A stretch of DNA of 5,788 nt, from contig DASZJZ010000006.1 in the NCBI GenBank assembly GCA_035947555.1, positions 1-5,788 on the forward strand, given 5' to 3'. This DNA is from JACVRW01 sp035947555. GTDB taxonomy: Bacteria > Actinomycetota > Thermoleophilia > Solirubrobacterales > Thermoleophilaceae. Both the position numbers and the translations under genes were made by a program. Of this stretch, positions 1 through 4,644 are shown piece after piece (positions within the stretch are counted from its first letter, which is position 1; every line of letters starts with the position of its first letter). Under the pieces are notes generated by a model, which saw nothing but the letters and a program-made list of their open reading frames with translations, was not told the DNA's origin and did not search any database.

Positions 1-651
1 GCGGTCCGCCTGCTGAAGGACTTCGACACGCCCAAGTTCGACGAGACCGTCGAGGTCCACATCCGCACCGGCCTCAACGTGCGGCACGCCGACCAGCAGC
101 TGCGCGGCACGATCGCACTGCCGCACGGGCTCGGCAAGGAGATGACGGTCGCGGTGTTCGCCAAGGGCGACAAGGCCCGCGAGGCCGAGGAGGCCGGCGC
201 CGACTACGTGGGCGCCGAGGATCTCGCCGAGCGCGTGCAGGAGGAGGGCTTCACCGACTTCGACGTGGCGATCGCGACGCCGGACATGATGCCGGTGGTC
301 GGTCGCCTGGGCCGGATCCTCGGTCCGCAGGGCAAGATGCCGAACCCGAAGGTGGGCACGGTGACCATGGACGTGGCGAAGGCCGTGTCCGAGTCGAAGG
401 CCGGCAAGATCGAGTACCGGACCGACCGGCACGCGATCGTCCACCTGCCGATCGGCAAGCTGAGCTTCGACGAGCGCATCCTGCTCGAGAACTACGCCGC
501 GCTGATCGACGAGATCGTGCGGGCCAAGCCGGCGGCCGCCAAGGGGCGGTACCTGCATACGGTCACGCTCACCACTTCGATGGGACCCGGCGTGAAGGTC
601 GACCCGTCGCGCACCCGCGACATCGTGGAGGAGCCGGCCGCGGTAGTCTGA
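1..651 (+). CDS. rplA: 50S ribosomal protein L1, 3' part (start lies before the window)
   Basis: L1 binds 23S rRNA and forms the mobile L1 stalk at the ribosomal E site. In many bacteria it also represses translation of its own operon. The frame is open from base 1 and gives 216 residues to a TGA stop; L1 is usually about 230-240 residues, so only some 20-30 N-terminal residues are missing. The family signature is clear: GRLGRILGPQGKMPNPKVGT in the middle, an LPHG stretch near the start of the visible part, and the C-terminal AKGRYLHTVTLTTSMGPGVKVD, which matches the L1 pattern of AKG followed by a TTMGPGV-like motif. The ATG at 79 is internal: the codons before it (FDETVEVHIRTGLNVRHADQ) align with normal L1 sequence. 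Its place directly upstream of rplJ-rplL is the standard order. The family call is near certain. Confidence 0.98.
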   Translation, partial: AVRLLKDFDTPKFDETVEVHIRTGLNVRHADQQLRGTIALPHGLGKEMTVAVFAKGDKAREAEEAGADYVGAEDLAERVQEEGFTDFDVAIATPDMMPVVGRLGRILGPQGKMPNPKVGTVTMDVAKAVSESKAGKIEYRTDRHAIVHLPIGKLSFDERILLENYAALIDEIVRAKPAAAKGRYLHTVTLTTSMGPGVKVDPSRTRDIVEEPAAVV

Positions 652-660
652 TCCTCCGTT

Positions 661-782
661 ACAGCGTCTTTCGCCCGAGACCCTCGGCACCCAAAGCGCC
701 CGACCTTTCGAGGCGCGCGGATGGGATAAGCCCGGGGCAGGCGGAGCCCGCCGAAAGCGTCTCGCTTTGCGTGCCGGCCCCG
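661..782 (+). promoter_or_regulatory. Candidate L10 leader (rplJ 5' autoregulatory RNA)
   Basis: The rplA-rplJ gap folds into several compact hairpins. CCGAG(675-679)-ACC-CTCGG(683-687) is enclosed by a short CTTT(668-671)/AAAG(693-696) pairing. GCGCC(696-700)/GGCGC(712-716) follows. A helix CGGGGC(733-738)/GCCCCG(777-782) then encloses two perfect hairpins: GGCGG-AGC-CCGCC (740-752) and AAAGCG-TCT-CGCTTT (754-768). Known biology: the L10-(L12)n complex binds the rplJ leader and represses rplJL translation, and the first hairpin with its purine-rich flank resembles what I recall of that motif. The family assignment is by position and hand folding only. No U-tract terminator is visible, so control of translation is likelier than attenuation. 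Confidence 0.6.
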
Positions 783-799
783 CTCTGGGTCGCACAGAC

Positions 800-803
800 A
801 GGA
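800..803 (+). promoter_or_regulatory. Shine-Dalgarno of rplJ
   Basis: AGGA lies 7 bases before the ATG at 811, within CAGGAAAGCGAG. It fixes the rplJ start and sits about 20 bases after the closing helix of the leader, so a folded or L10-bound leader could affect ribosome access. Confidence 0.75.
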
Positions 804-810
804 AAGCGAG

Positions 811-1863
811 ATGAACAGAGACCAGAAAGCAGCAGTCGTCGCGGAGGTGGCGACGCAGATCCAGGAGTCGGAGGCGGTCTTCGCCGTCGACTACCGCGGG
901 ATCTCCGTGCCCCAGGCGGCTGACCTGCGCGTGAAGCTGAACGACGCCGGCGCGCGGTTCCGCGTGGTGAAGAACACCCTGACCGAGCTCGCGGCCGACC
1001 GAGCCGGCGCCGACCCGCTGAAGGAGGTGCTCGACGGCCCGACCGCCTTCACCTTCGTGGCCTCGGACGGCGGCGACGTTGCATTGGCGGCGAAGGCGCT
1101 AGCTCAGTTCCGGCGCGAGACGAACCTGCTCGAGTTCAAGGGCGGCGTGATGGGCGGCGAGGCGCTGTCGGCCGAGCAGATCGGCGAGATCGCCCGGCTG
1201 CCCGCAAAGGACGTGCTGTACGGCCAGGTGGTCGGAATGATCGCGTCGCCGATCACCGGGCTGGTACGGGGACTGAACGCGCTGATCTCCGGGTTGGCGA
1301 TCCAGCTGAAGCAGATCGCCGACGAGGGGATGGTGCCGGTGGCGGGCGCTGCGGGGGCGGCGGCGTCCGGCGGCGAGGAGCCGGCTCCTGCGGAGGCCGC
1401 GTCGGGCGACGAAGACTCGGCTCCCGCGGAGGCGTCCGACTCCGAATCCGGCGACGGTTCCGCTTCGGGCACTGGAGAGTCGGCTCCCGCGGAGGCTTCC
1501 ACACCGGAGGCCGAGGCTGGAGGCGGTTCCGCTTCGGGCGACGAGGATGGCGAATCCGCCGCCGATTCCGCTTCGGGCAATGAGGAGTCGGCTCCCGCGG
1601 AGGCCTCGGAGGCCGAGTCCAATGAGGAATCCGCCGCCGATTCCGCTTCGGCCGAGGCCGATCAGGCCGCTCAAGCCGATCAGGCTGAGGAGGAGGCCGC
1701 TCAATCCGCTCAGGGCGAGGAGACGGAGTCCTCCAGTGAGGAGTCTGCGCCTGCGGGTGATGCGGCTGCCGGCGATGAAGCCGCCGCGGCTCCGGGCGAT
1801 GAGTCCGCCGGCGCTGAGAACAACCAATCTGAAACGCCCTCCGAGGGCGACGAGCAGGAATAA
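811..1863 (+). CDS. rplJ: 50S ribosomal protein L10 with a long acidic low-complexity C-terminal tail
   Basis: L10 is the base of the ribosomal stalk: its N-terminal domain sits on 23S rRNA beside L11, and its C-terminal helix carries the L12 dimers. Residues 1 to about 135 are the globular domain, with typical motifs such as VDYRGISVPQAADLR and FRVVKNTL. Residues of about 136-175 (QVVGMIASPITGLVRGLN, then ISGLAIQLKQIADEG) are the L12-binding helix. L10 normally ends near there at 165-180 residues. This protein runs on to 350. Residues 176-350 consist almost only of A, S, E, D, G, P, Q, N and T, with about 49 acidic residues, no Lys, Arg or His and no aromatic residue. SAPAEA and ESAADSAS peptides recur. 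The tail is in one open frame with the core and ends two bases upstream of the main part of the rplL Shine-Dalgarno, so I see no sign of a frameshift. The tail's function is unknown; it is probably disordered. Confidence 0.97.
   Translation: MNRDQKAAVVAEVATQIQESEAVFAVDYRGISVPQAADLRVKLNDAGARFRVVKNTLTELAADRAGADPLKEVLDGPTAFTFVASDGGDVALAAKALAQFRRETNLLEFKGGVMGGEALSAEQIGEIARLPAKDVLYGQVVGMIASPITGLVRGLNALISGLAIQLKQIADEGMVPVAGAAGAAASGGEEPAPAEAASGDEDSAPAEASDSESGDGSASGTGESAPAEASTPEAEAGGGSASGDEDGESAADSASGNEESAPAEASEAESNEESAADSASAEADQAAQADQAEEEAAQSAQGEETESSSEESAPAGDAAAGDEAAAAPGDESAGAENNQSETPSEGDEQE
1381..1651 (+). repeat. In-frame DNA repeats building the L10 acidic tail
   Basis: Short direct repeats are interspersed here, all spaced by multiples of three. 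A perfect 25-base repeat occurs at 1552-1576 and 1627-1651 (75 bases apart) and encodes ESAADSAS at residues 248 and 273. TCGGCTCCCGCGGAGGC occurs at 1417-1433, 1480-1496 and 1588-1604, with a two-mismatch copy at 1381-1397; it encodes (S/P)APAEA. GGTTCCGCTTCGGGC occurs at 1456-1470 and 1525-1539, with a one-mismatch copy at 1564-1578. A smaller GCCGATCAGGC pair follows at 1657 and 1675. Identity at the base level, not just the residue level, suggests fairly recent slippage or recombination expansion inside the gene. Confidence 0.9.
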
Positions 1864-1868
1864 GGAGG
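1863..1868 (+). promoter_or_regulatory. Shine-Dalgarno of rplL, overlapping the rplJ stop
   Basis: AGGAGG, a near-perfect anti-16S match, begins on the last base of the rplJ TAA and ends 8 bases before the rplL ATG. It fixes the rplL start at 1877 although the frame is open far upstream. Its strength fits the need for several L12 copies per L10, and the overlap allows translational coupling. Confidence 0.9.
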
Positions 1869-1876
1869 GCTACAAG

Positions 1877-2257
1877 ATGGCCACTGCTGCAGAGCTGATC
1901 GAAGAGATCAAGAAGATGTCGGTTCTCGAGCTGTCCGAGCTGATCAAGGCGCTCGAGGAGGAGTTCGGCGTGTCGGCTACGGCGGTCGCCGCCGCGGCCC
2001 CGGCCGCGGCCGCGGGGGATGGCGCCGCGGAGGTCGAGGAGGAGTCGGCCACGGTCGACGTCGTGCTGACCGGCCCCGGCGACAAGAAGATCCAGGTGAT
2101 CAAGGTCGTCCGCGCCGCCACTGGGCTCGGCCTCAAGGAGGCGAAGGCGCTCGTGGACGAGGCGCCCAAGCCGGTCAAGGAGGGCGTCGACCGCGAGGAG
2201 GGCGAGCGGCTCAAGAACGAGATTGAAGAGGCCGGCGGGACGGTGGAGCTGAAGTAG
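1877..2257 (+). CDS. rplL: 50S ribosomal protein L7/L12
   Basis: L12 is the multicopy stalk protein that recruits and stimulates the GTPase factors EF-Tu, EF-G and IF2. The 126 residues match the usual length (about 120-130). Residues 1-33 form the N-terminal dimerisation and L10-binding domain (MSVLELSELIKALEEEFGV). Residues of about 34-55 are the Ala-rich flexible hinge (AAAAPAAAAGDGAAE). Residues of about 57-126 are the globular C-terminal domain with the factor-binding signature IQVIKVVRAATGLGLKEAK and then LVDEAPKPVKEGV. The start was chosen for the strong Shine-Dalgarno and the canonical MATAAELIEEIK N-terminus. The same frame is open back to before 1547, but that stretch is an Arg/Pro-rich shadow of the rplJ tail. 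It is 13 bases downstream of rplJ and surely cotranscribed with it. Confidence 0.98.
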   Translation: MATAAELIEEIKKMSVLELSELIKALEEEFGVSATAVAAAAPAAAAGDGAAEVEEESATVDVVLTGPGDKKIQVIKVVRAATGLGLKEAKALVDEAPKPVKEGVDREEGERLKNEIEEAGGTVELK

Positions 2258-2271
2258 CCGGGCTTCCGCAA

Positions 2272-2294
2272 GCGCTGCGCGGTAGCGCGAGCGC
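2272..2294 (+). terminator. GC hairpin just after rplL (possible terminator or attenuator)
   Basis: GCGCT-GCGC-(GGTA)-GCGC-G-AGCGC gives 9 base pairs with one bulged G and a four-base loop, starting 15 bases after the rplL stop. No T-run follows, so it is not a classical intrinsic terminator. U-less hairpins at gene ends are common in GC-rich Actinobacteria, but they may also act as RNA-processing or 3'-end stability signals. Confidence 0.45.
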
Positions 2295-2310
2295 CTACGA
2301 CGAGCAATGA

Positions 2311-2353
2311 GGGGGTCGCCGAAAGGCGGCCCACCCCCCGTCGCGGCGGGGGG
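2311..2353 (+). promoter_or_regulatory. Two overlapping, mutually exclusive hairpins (attenuator-like)
   Basis: Hairpin A is GGGGGT(2311-2316)-CGCC-GAAA-GGCG-(GCCC)-ACCCCC(2333-2338), closed by a GNRA-type GAAA loop and carrying a four-base bulge. Hairpin B is CCCCCCG(2334-2340)-TCGCGG-CGGGGGG(2347-2353), a perfect 7-bp GC stem. Both need the C-run at 2334-2338, so only one can form at a time. Hairpin B is followed by TTCGAC and not by a T-run. The layout resembles an antiterminator/terminator pair, and the rplL-rpoB junction is a known attenuation point in E. coli. Whether it acts that way here is inference. Confidence 0.45.
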
Positions 2354-2388
2354 TTCGACACTGAAGTGGCCGTATGGCCGCCTAACTT

Positions 2389-2420
2389 GACGGACCCCTG
2401 CCGCGGCGAAGGGGTGCGTC
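2389..2420 (+). repeat. Inverted repeat between rplL and ggt
   Basis: GACG-G-ACCCC (2389-2398) pairs with GGGGT-G-CGTC (2411-2420): 9 pairs around a single G/G mismatch, with a 12-base loop that contains the palindrome GCCGCGGC. It could be a transcript hairpin or a dyad operator 84 bases before the ggt start. It overlaps a lone -35-like TTGACG (2387-2392) for which I find no matching -10. The structure is visible in the sequence; its role is unknown. Confidence 0.4.
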
Positions 2421-2430
2421 ACGTTGCGGC
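2420..2430 (+). repeat. 11-base direct repeat, left copy flanking ggt
   Basis: CACGTTGCGGC here recurs exactly at 4408-4418, so the pair brackets ggt with its own gap DNA on both sides. It could be a remnant of the event that placed ggt here, or chance. Similarity does not extend beyond the 11 bases. Confidence 0.3.
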
Positions 2431-2503
2431 TGTGTAGTGGGGCGTTTCGCGACGATCTCCGACGGCGGCATGAACGAGGCCGCCTCCGGGTAGCGCAGAT
2501 GCC

Positions 2504-4306
2504 ATGGTCGCTCGCTTCCTCTTCATCGCCGTCGTTGCCGTTCTCCTCGTCCCGCAGGGGGCGCTGGCGCAGAAGGTGTCGGCGCAGGGCGCGGCGGCCC
2601 AGACCCAACCGGCCAAGCAGCCCACCGCAGTCGGCAAGGACGGCGGCGCTGCCACCGTCGACGCTCTCGGCACCCAGGCCGCCATCGACACGCTCCGCAA
2701 CGGTGGCAATGCCGTCGACGCCGCCGTCGCCGCCGCCGGCGTCCTCGGCGTCGTCGAGCCCTTCTCCTGCGGCATCGGCGGCGGTGGGTTCATGGTCATC
2801 CGCACCCGCAGGGGCGACGTGACCACCATCGACTCCCGTGAGCTGTCACCACGTGACATGGAGCCCGACTCGTTCATCGAGAACGGTGCCGCCCTCTCCT
2901 TCAACGACGCCCGCTACAGCGGCCTGTCCGCCGGCGTCCCCGGCACCGTCGCCGGCTGGGAGCGGGCGCTCGACCGCTACGGCACCCAGGGCCTCGACGA
3001 CGTGCTCGGGCCCGGCATCCGGGTGGCGGAGGAGGGCTTCGTGGTCGACCGCACCTTCGTCTCGCAGACCGAGCCCAACGTCCCCTGGTTCGACGACATC
3101 CCGTCAACGGCCGAGATCTACCTCGATCCCGACGGCACGCCGCGCGACGAGGGCTCGGTCCTGAGGAATCCCGACCTCGCCCACACCTACCGGCTCATCG
3201 CGCGCCGCGGGGCCGACGCGTTCTACGAGGGCGACGTCGCCGAGGCCATGGCCGAGGCCGCCCAGGATCCGCCCGTCGGGCCGAGAGCCGACCACGTCTG
3301 GCGCCCCGGCCTCATGACCGAGCGGGACGTGAACGACTACTTCGCGCCCGAGCGCGAGCCCGCCCGCATCCGCTATCGCGGACTCGACGTCTGGGGCATG
3401 GGCCCGCCCTCCAGCGGCGGCTCAACCGTCGGCGAGATCCTCAACATCCTCGAGGGCTACCGGCTCCGCGCGGCCGACCGCACGGAGGCCCTCCACCTCC
3501 TCCTCGAGGCGGGCCGCTTCGCCTTCGCGGACCGCAACGCGTACCTCGCCGACCCGGACTTCTTCGACGTCCCGCTCGAGGGCCTCCTTTCGGACTCCTT
3601 CGCCGCCGAGCGCCGTGCGCTCATCGACGAGGACCGCGCCGCCACAAGCCCGGTCCCGCCCGGCGATCCCTACGACAACCAGGACGACCGCGGCCGCGAC
3701 CGCGGCCGGGCATCGGCCACCATCTCGCACCCGCGCCAGTCCACCACCCACCTCGTGGTCTCCGACCGCAAGGGCACAGTCGTCTCCTACACGTTCACGA
3801 TCGAGTCCACGGGCGGCAACGGCATCGTCGTGCCGGGCTACGGCTTCCTGCTCAACAACGAGCTGACCGACTTCAACTATGACTCGCTCGACCACCCGAA
3901 CCGCGCCGACGGCCGCAAGCGGCCTCGCTCCTCGATGTCGCCGACGATCGTCACCGAGCGCGGCAAGCCGTTCCTTGCCGTGGGCTCCCCGGGCGGCTCG
4001 ACGATCATCGGGGCGGTGGCCCAGGTCCTGATCGACCGGATCGACCTCCGTTCGTCGCTGCCCCGGGCGATCGCGAACCCGAGGGCGGTGCAGAGGAACA
4101 CGGCGAGCGCCACGGCGGAGCCGGCCTTCATCTCGTCGCCCGAAGGGCAGGCGCTCGCCAGCCGGTACGGCCACACGTTCAGCGAGACGAGCGAGATCGG
4201 AGCGGTCACCGCGCTGGAGTTCCTGCGCGGGAAGCGGGTGCTGGCGGCCGCGGAGCCGACTCGCCGCGGAGGCGGAAGCGCCGCGGTGGTGCGGCCCGGC
4301 TGGTAG
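2504..4306 (+). CDS. ggt: Gamma-glutamyltransferase (gamma-glutamyltranspeptidase), exported proenzyme
   Basis: Ggt cleaves the gamma-glutamyl bond of glutathione and related peptides and passes the glutamyl group to water or an acceptor amino acid, outside the membrane. At 600 residues it is full length for the family. Residues 1-22 look like a Sec signal peptide (MVAR, a hydrophobic core, then ALA before QK). The proenzyme should self-cleave before Thr415 in STTHLVVSD, giving a large subunit of about residues 23-414 and a 186-residue small subunit with Thr415 as nucleophile. Other family residues are present: Arg112 (DSRE) for the glutamate carboxylate, CGIGGGGFM at 89-97, Asp456 in NNELTDFN, Ser476-Ser477 in RPRSSMSPTI, and the oxyanion glycines 497-498 in GSPGGS. 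The TIES and NNELTDFN variants resemble the Bacillus form more than the E. coli one. The first ATG after an in-frame TGA (2471-2473) is used. I see no good Shine-Dalgarno, so the signal peptide is the main support for the start. Its position between rplL and rpoB is unusual. Confidence 0.96.
   Translation: MVARFLFIAVVAVLLVPQGALAQKVSAQGAAAQTQPAKQPTAVGKDGGAATVDALGTQAAIDTLRNGGNAVDAAVAAAGVLGVVEPFSCGIGGGGFMVIRTRRGDVTTIDSRELSPRDMEPDSFIENGAALSFNDARYSGLSAGVPGTVAGWERALDRYGTQGLDDVLGPGIRVAEEGFVVDRTFVSQTEPNVPWFDDIPSTAEIYLDPDGTPRDEGSVLRNPDLAHTYRLIARRGADAFYEGDVAEAMAEAAQDPPVGPRADHVWRPGLMTERDVNDYFAPEREPARIRYRGLDVWGMGPPSSGGSTVGEILNILEGYRLRAADRTEALHLLLEAGRFAFADRNAYLADPDFFDVPLEGLLSDSFAAERRALIDEDRAATSPVPPGDPYDNQDDRGRDRGRASATISHPRQSTTHLVVSDRKGTVVSYTFTIESTGGNGIVVPGYGFLLNNELTDFNYDSLDHPNRADGRKRPRSSMSPTIVTERGKPFLAVGSPGGSTIIGAVAQVLIDRIDLRSSLPRAIANPRAVQRNTASATAEPAFISSPEGQALASRYGHTFSETSEIGAVTALEFLRGKRVLAAAEPTRRGGGSAAVVRPGW
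3686..3709 (+). repeat. 12-base tandem duplication in the Ggt linker
   Basis: GACCGCGGCCGC is followed directly by GACCGCGGCCGG (11 of 12 identical), encoding DRGR-DRGR at residues 395-402. This is a charged, probably flexible segment at the C-terminal end of the large subunit, 13 residues before the self-cleavage site at Thr415. The linker before the cleavage site tends to vary in this family, so it is likely tolerated. Confidence 0.8.
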
Positions 4307-4391
4307 GGGAGCGCGGAGGCGGAAGCGCCGCGGTGGTGGGGCCCGGCTGGTAGGTCGCGGAGGCGGACGCTGCGCGGTCGTGCCGCCCGGC
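4265..4391 (+). repeat. Three tandem copies of the ggt 3' end, including the stop codon
   Basis: Copy 1 (4265-4307) is the last coding stretch of ggt plus its TAG and one base. It encodes RGGGSAAVVRPGW-stop. Copy 2 (4312-4354) matches copy 1 over 43 bases with one mismatch (C4292 versus G4339), at a period of 47 bases. Read from its own first base, it would again encode RGGGSAAVVGPGW-stop. Copy 3 (4356-4391) begins 44 bases later, is clearly diverged and has lost the stop. Copy 1 can form GCCGC-GGTGGT-GCGGC, but the mismatch in copy 2 breaks that stem, so conservation of a hairpin is not supported. It is either a local tandem duplication or part of a dispersed GC-rich repeat family. Confidence 0.9.
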
Positions 4392-4407
4392 GGGGGGCGG
4401 ACCACCG

Positions 4408-4418
4408 CACGTTGCGGC
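4408..4418 (+). repeat. 11-base direct repeat, right copy flanking ggt
   Basis: CACGTTGCGGC is identical to 2420-2430. This copy overlaps the perfect little hairpin CCGCA-CGT-TGCGG (4405-4417), which the left copy does not share, so the two sites differ in structure. Confidence 0.3.
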
Positions 4419-4458
4419 CCTATCCGGTGCTAGTCTTGGCCACGGCCTATAGCCGCAG

Positions 4459-4507
4459 CCGTCCCTCGAGAGCCGCGCCGGCACATATCCCCGGCGCCTC
4501 GGGACGG
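4459..4507 (+). terminator. Long GC hairpin after ggt (possible terminator)
   Basis: The outer stem CCGTCCC(4459-4465)/GGGACGG(4501-4507) and inner stem GCGCCGG(4475-4481)/CCGGCGC(4491-4497) are both perfect 7-bp helices. A GAG/CTC pairing can join them, and the loop is the AT-rich CACATATCC. It is the strongest hairpin in the gap. No T-run follows, so a terminator role for ggt read-through is likely but unproven. Confidence 0.5.
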
Positions 4508-4523
4508 GGTCCGTGATGGCCGC

Positions 4524-4549
4524 GCGCCCCAGGCACCACTGCGGGGCGC
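4524..4549 (+). terminator. Second GC hairpin upstream of rpoB
   Basis: GCGCCCC(4524-4530)/GGGGCGC(4543-4549) is a perfect 7-bp stem. A GCA/TGC mini-stem with a CCAC loop sits inside it after a two-base AG bulge. It lies 16 bases after the long hairpin and may reinforce it as a tandem terminator. Confidence 0.45.
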
Positions 4550-4552
4550 AGC

Positions 4553-4569
4553 CTCCCCCTTACGGGGAG
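4553..4569 (+). terminator. Third hairpin, abutting the rpoB promoter
   Basis: CTCCCC(4553-4558)-CTTAC-GGGGAG(4564-4569) is a 6-bp stem followed by TAATTCCGTCT, the least GC-rich stretch nearby. It could end incoming transcripts just before the rpoB start site. As DNA, the dyad covers the place where a -35 element would lie. Confidence 0.4.
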
Positions 4570-4579
4570 TAATTCCGTC

Positions 4580-4588
4580 TGCTATATT
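4580..4588 (+). promoter_or_regulatory. Extended -10 promoter of rpoB
   Basis: TGCTATATT has the TGn extension plus TATATT, which differs from TATAAT at one base, in otherwise very GC-rich DNA. The -35 is weak (CTTACG at 4559-4564, 18-base spacer), as expected for an extended -10 promoter of the housekeeping sigma factor. The start site should fall near 4594-4597, leaving a leader of roughly 60 bases before rpoB. A separate rpoB promoter makes sense with ggt and many hairpins lying between it and rplL. Confidence 0.6.
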
Positions 4589-4638
4589 GGTGGGTCGCGC
4601 TTTGCGCCCTGCCCGCCTCCCCTCTCAGTCTGTAACCG

Positions 4639-4644
4639 AAGGAG
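4639..4644 (+). promoter_or_regulatory. Shine-Dalgarno that sets the TTG start of rpoB
   Basis: AAGGAG ends 9 bases before TTG 4654-4656. No in-frame ATG or GTG lies nearby, and the next codons (ARVDAARTRRSFSRLENAL) lead straight into the conserved RpoB N-terminus, so the TTG is the credible start. Confidence 0.8.

Noticed and set aside
1547..1876. Open frame upstream of rplL in the rplL frame, which would give an Arg/Pro-rich N-terminal extension or, with a +1 shift, an L10-L12 fusion
   Set aside because: The peptide is just the other-frame reading of the GC-rich rplJ tail, rplL has its own strong Shine-Dalgarno and canonical N-terminus at 1877, and I see no slippery site.
2387..2392. TTGACG as a -35 element for ggt
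   Set aside because: No TATAAT-like hexamer lies 15-19 bases downstream, and the hexamer is part of the 2389-2420 inverted repeat.
1099..2608. Long minus-strand open frames opposite rplJ, rplL and the start of ggt
   Set aside because: Low-complexity Arg/Leu/Pro-rich mirror translations of GC-rich coding DNA, without family motifs, overlapping certain plus-strand genes.
4265..4391. Possible small CRISPR-like array
   Set aside because: Copies are separated by only 1-4 bases with no unique spacers, one copy lies inside a coding sequence, and no cas genes are present.
4412..4436. TTGCGG ... TAGTCT as a second rpoB promoter
   Set aside because: The spacer is only 13 bases and the hexamers are poor; the extended -10 at 4580-4588 is far better.
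3422..4484. Minus-strand open frames opposite ggt and its downstream repeats, with repeated TTAALPPPR-like peptides
   Set aside because: The repeated peptides come from the 47-base tandem repeat read backwards, and the rest mirrors ggt codons.
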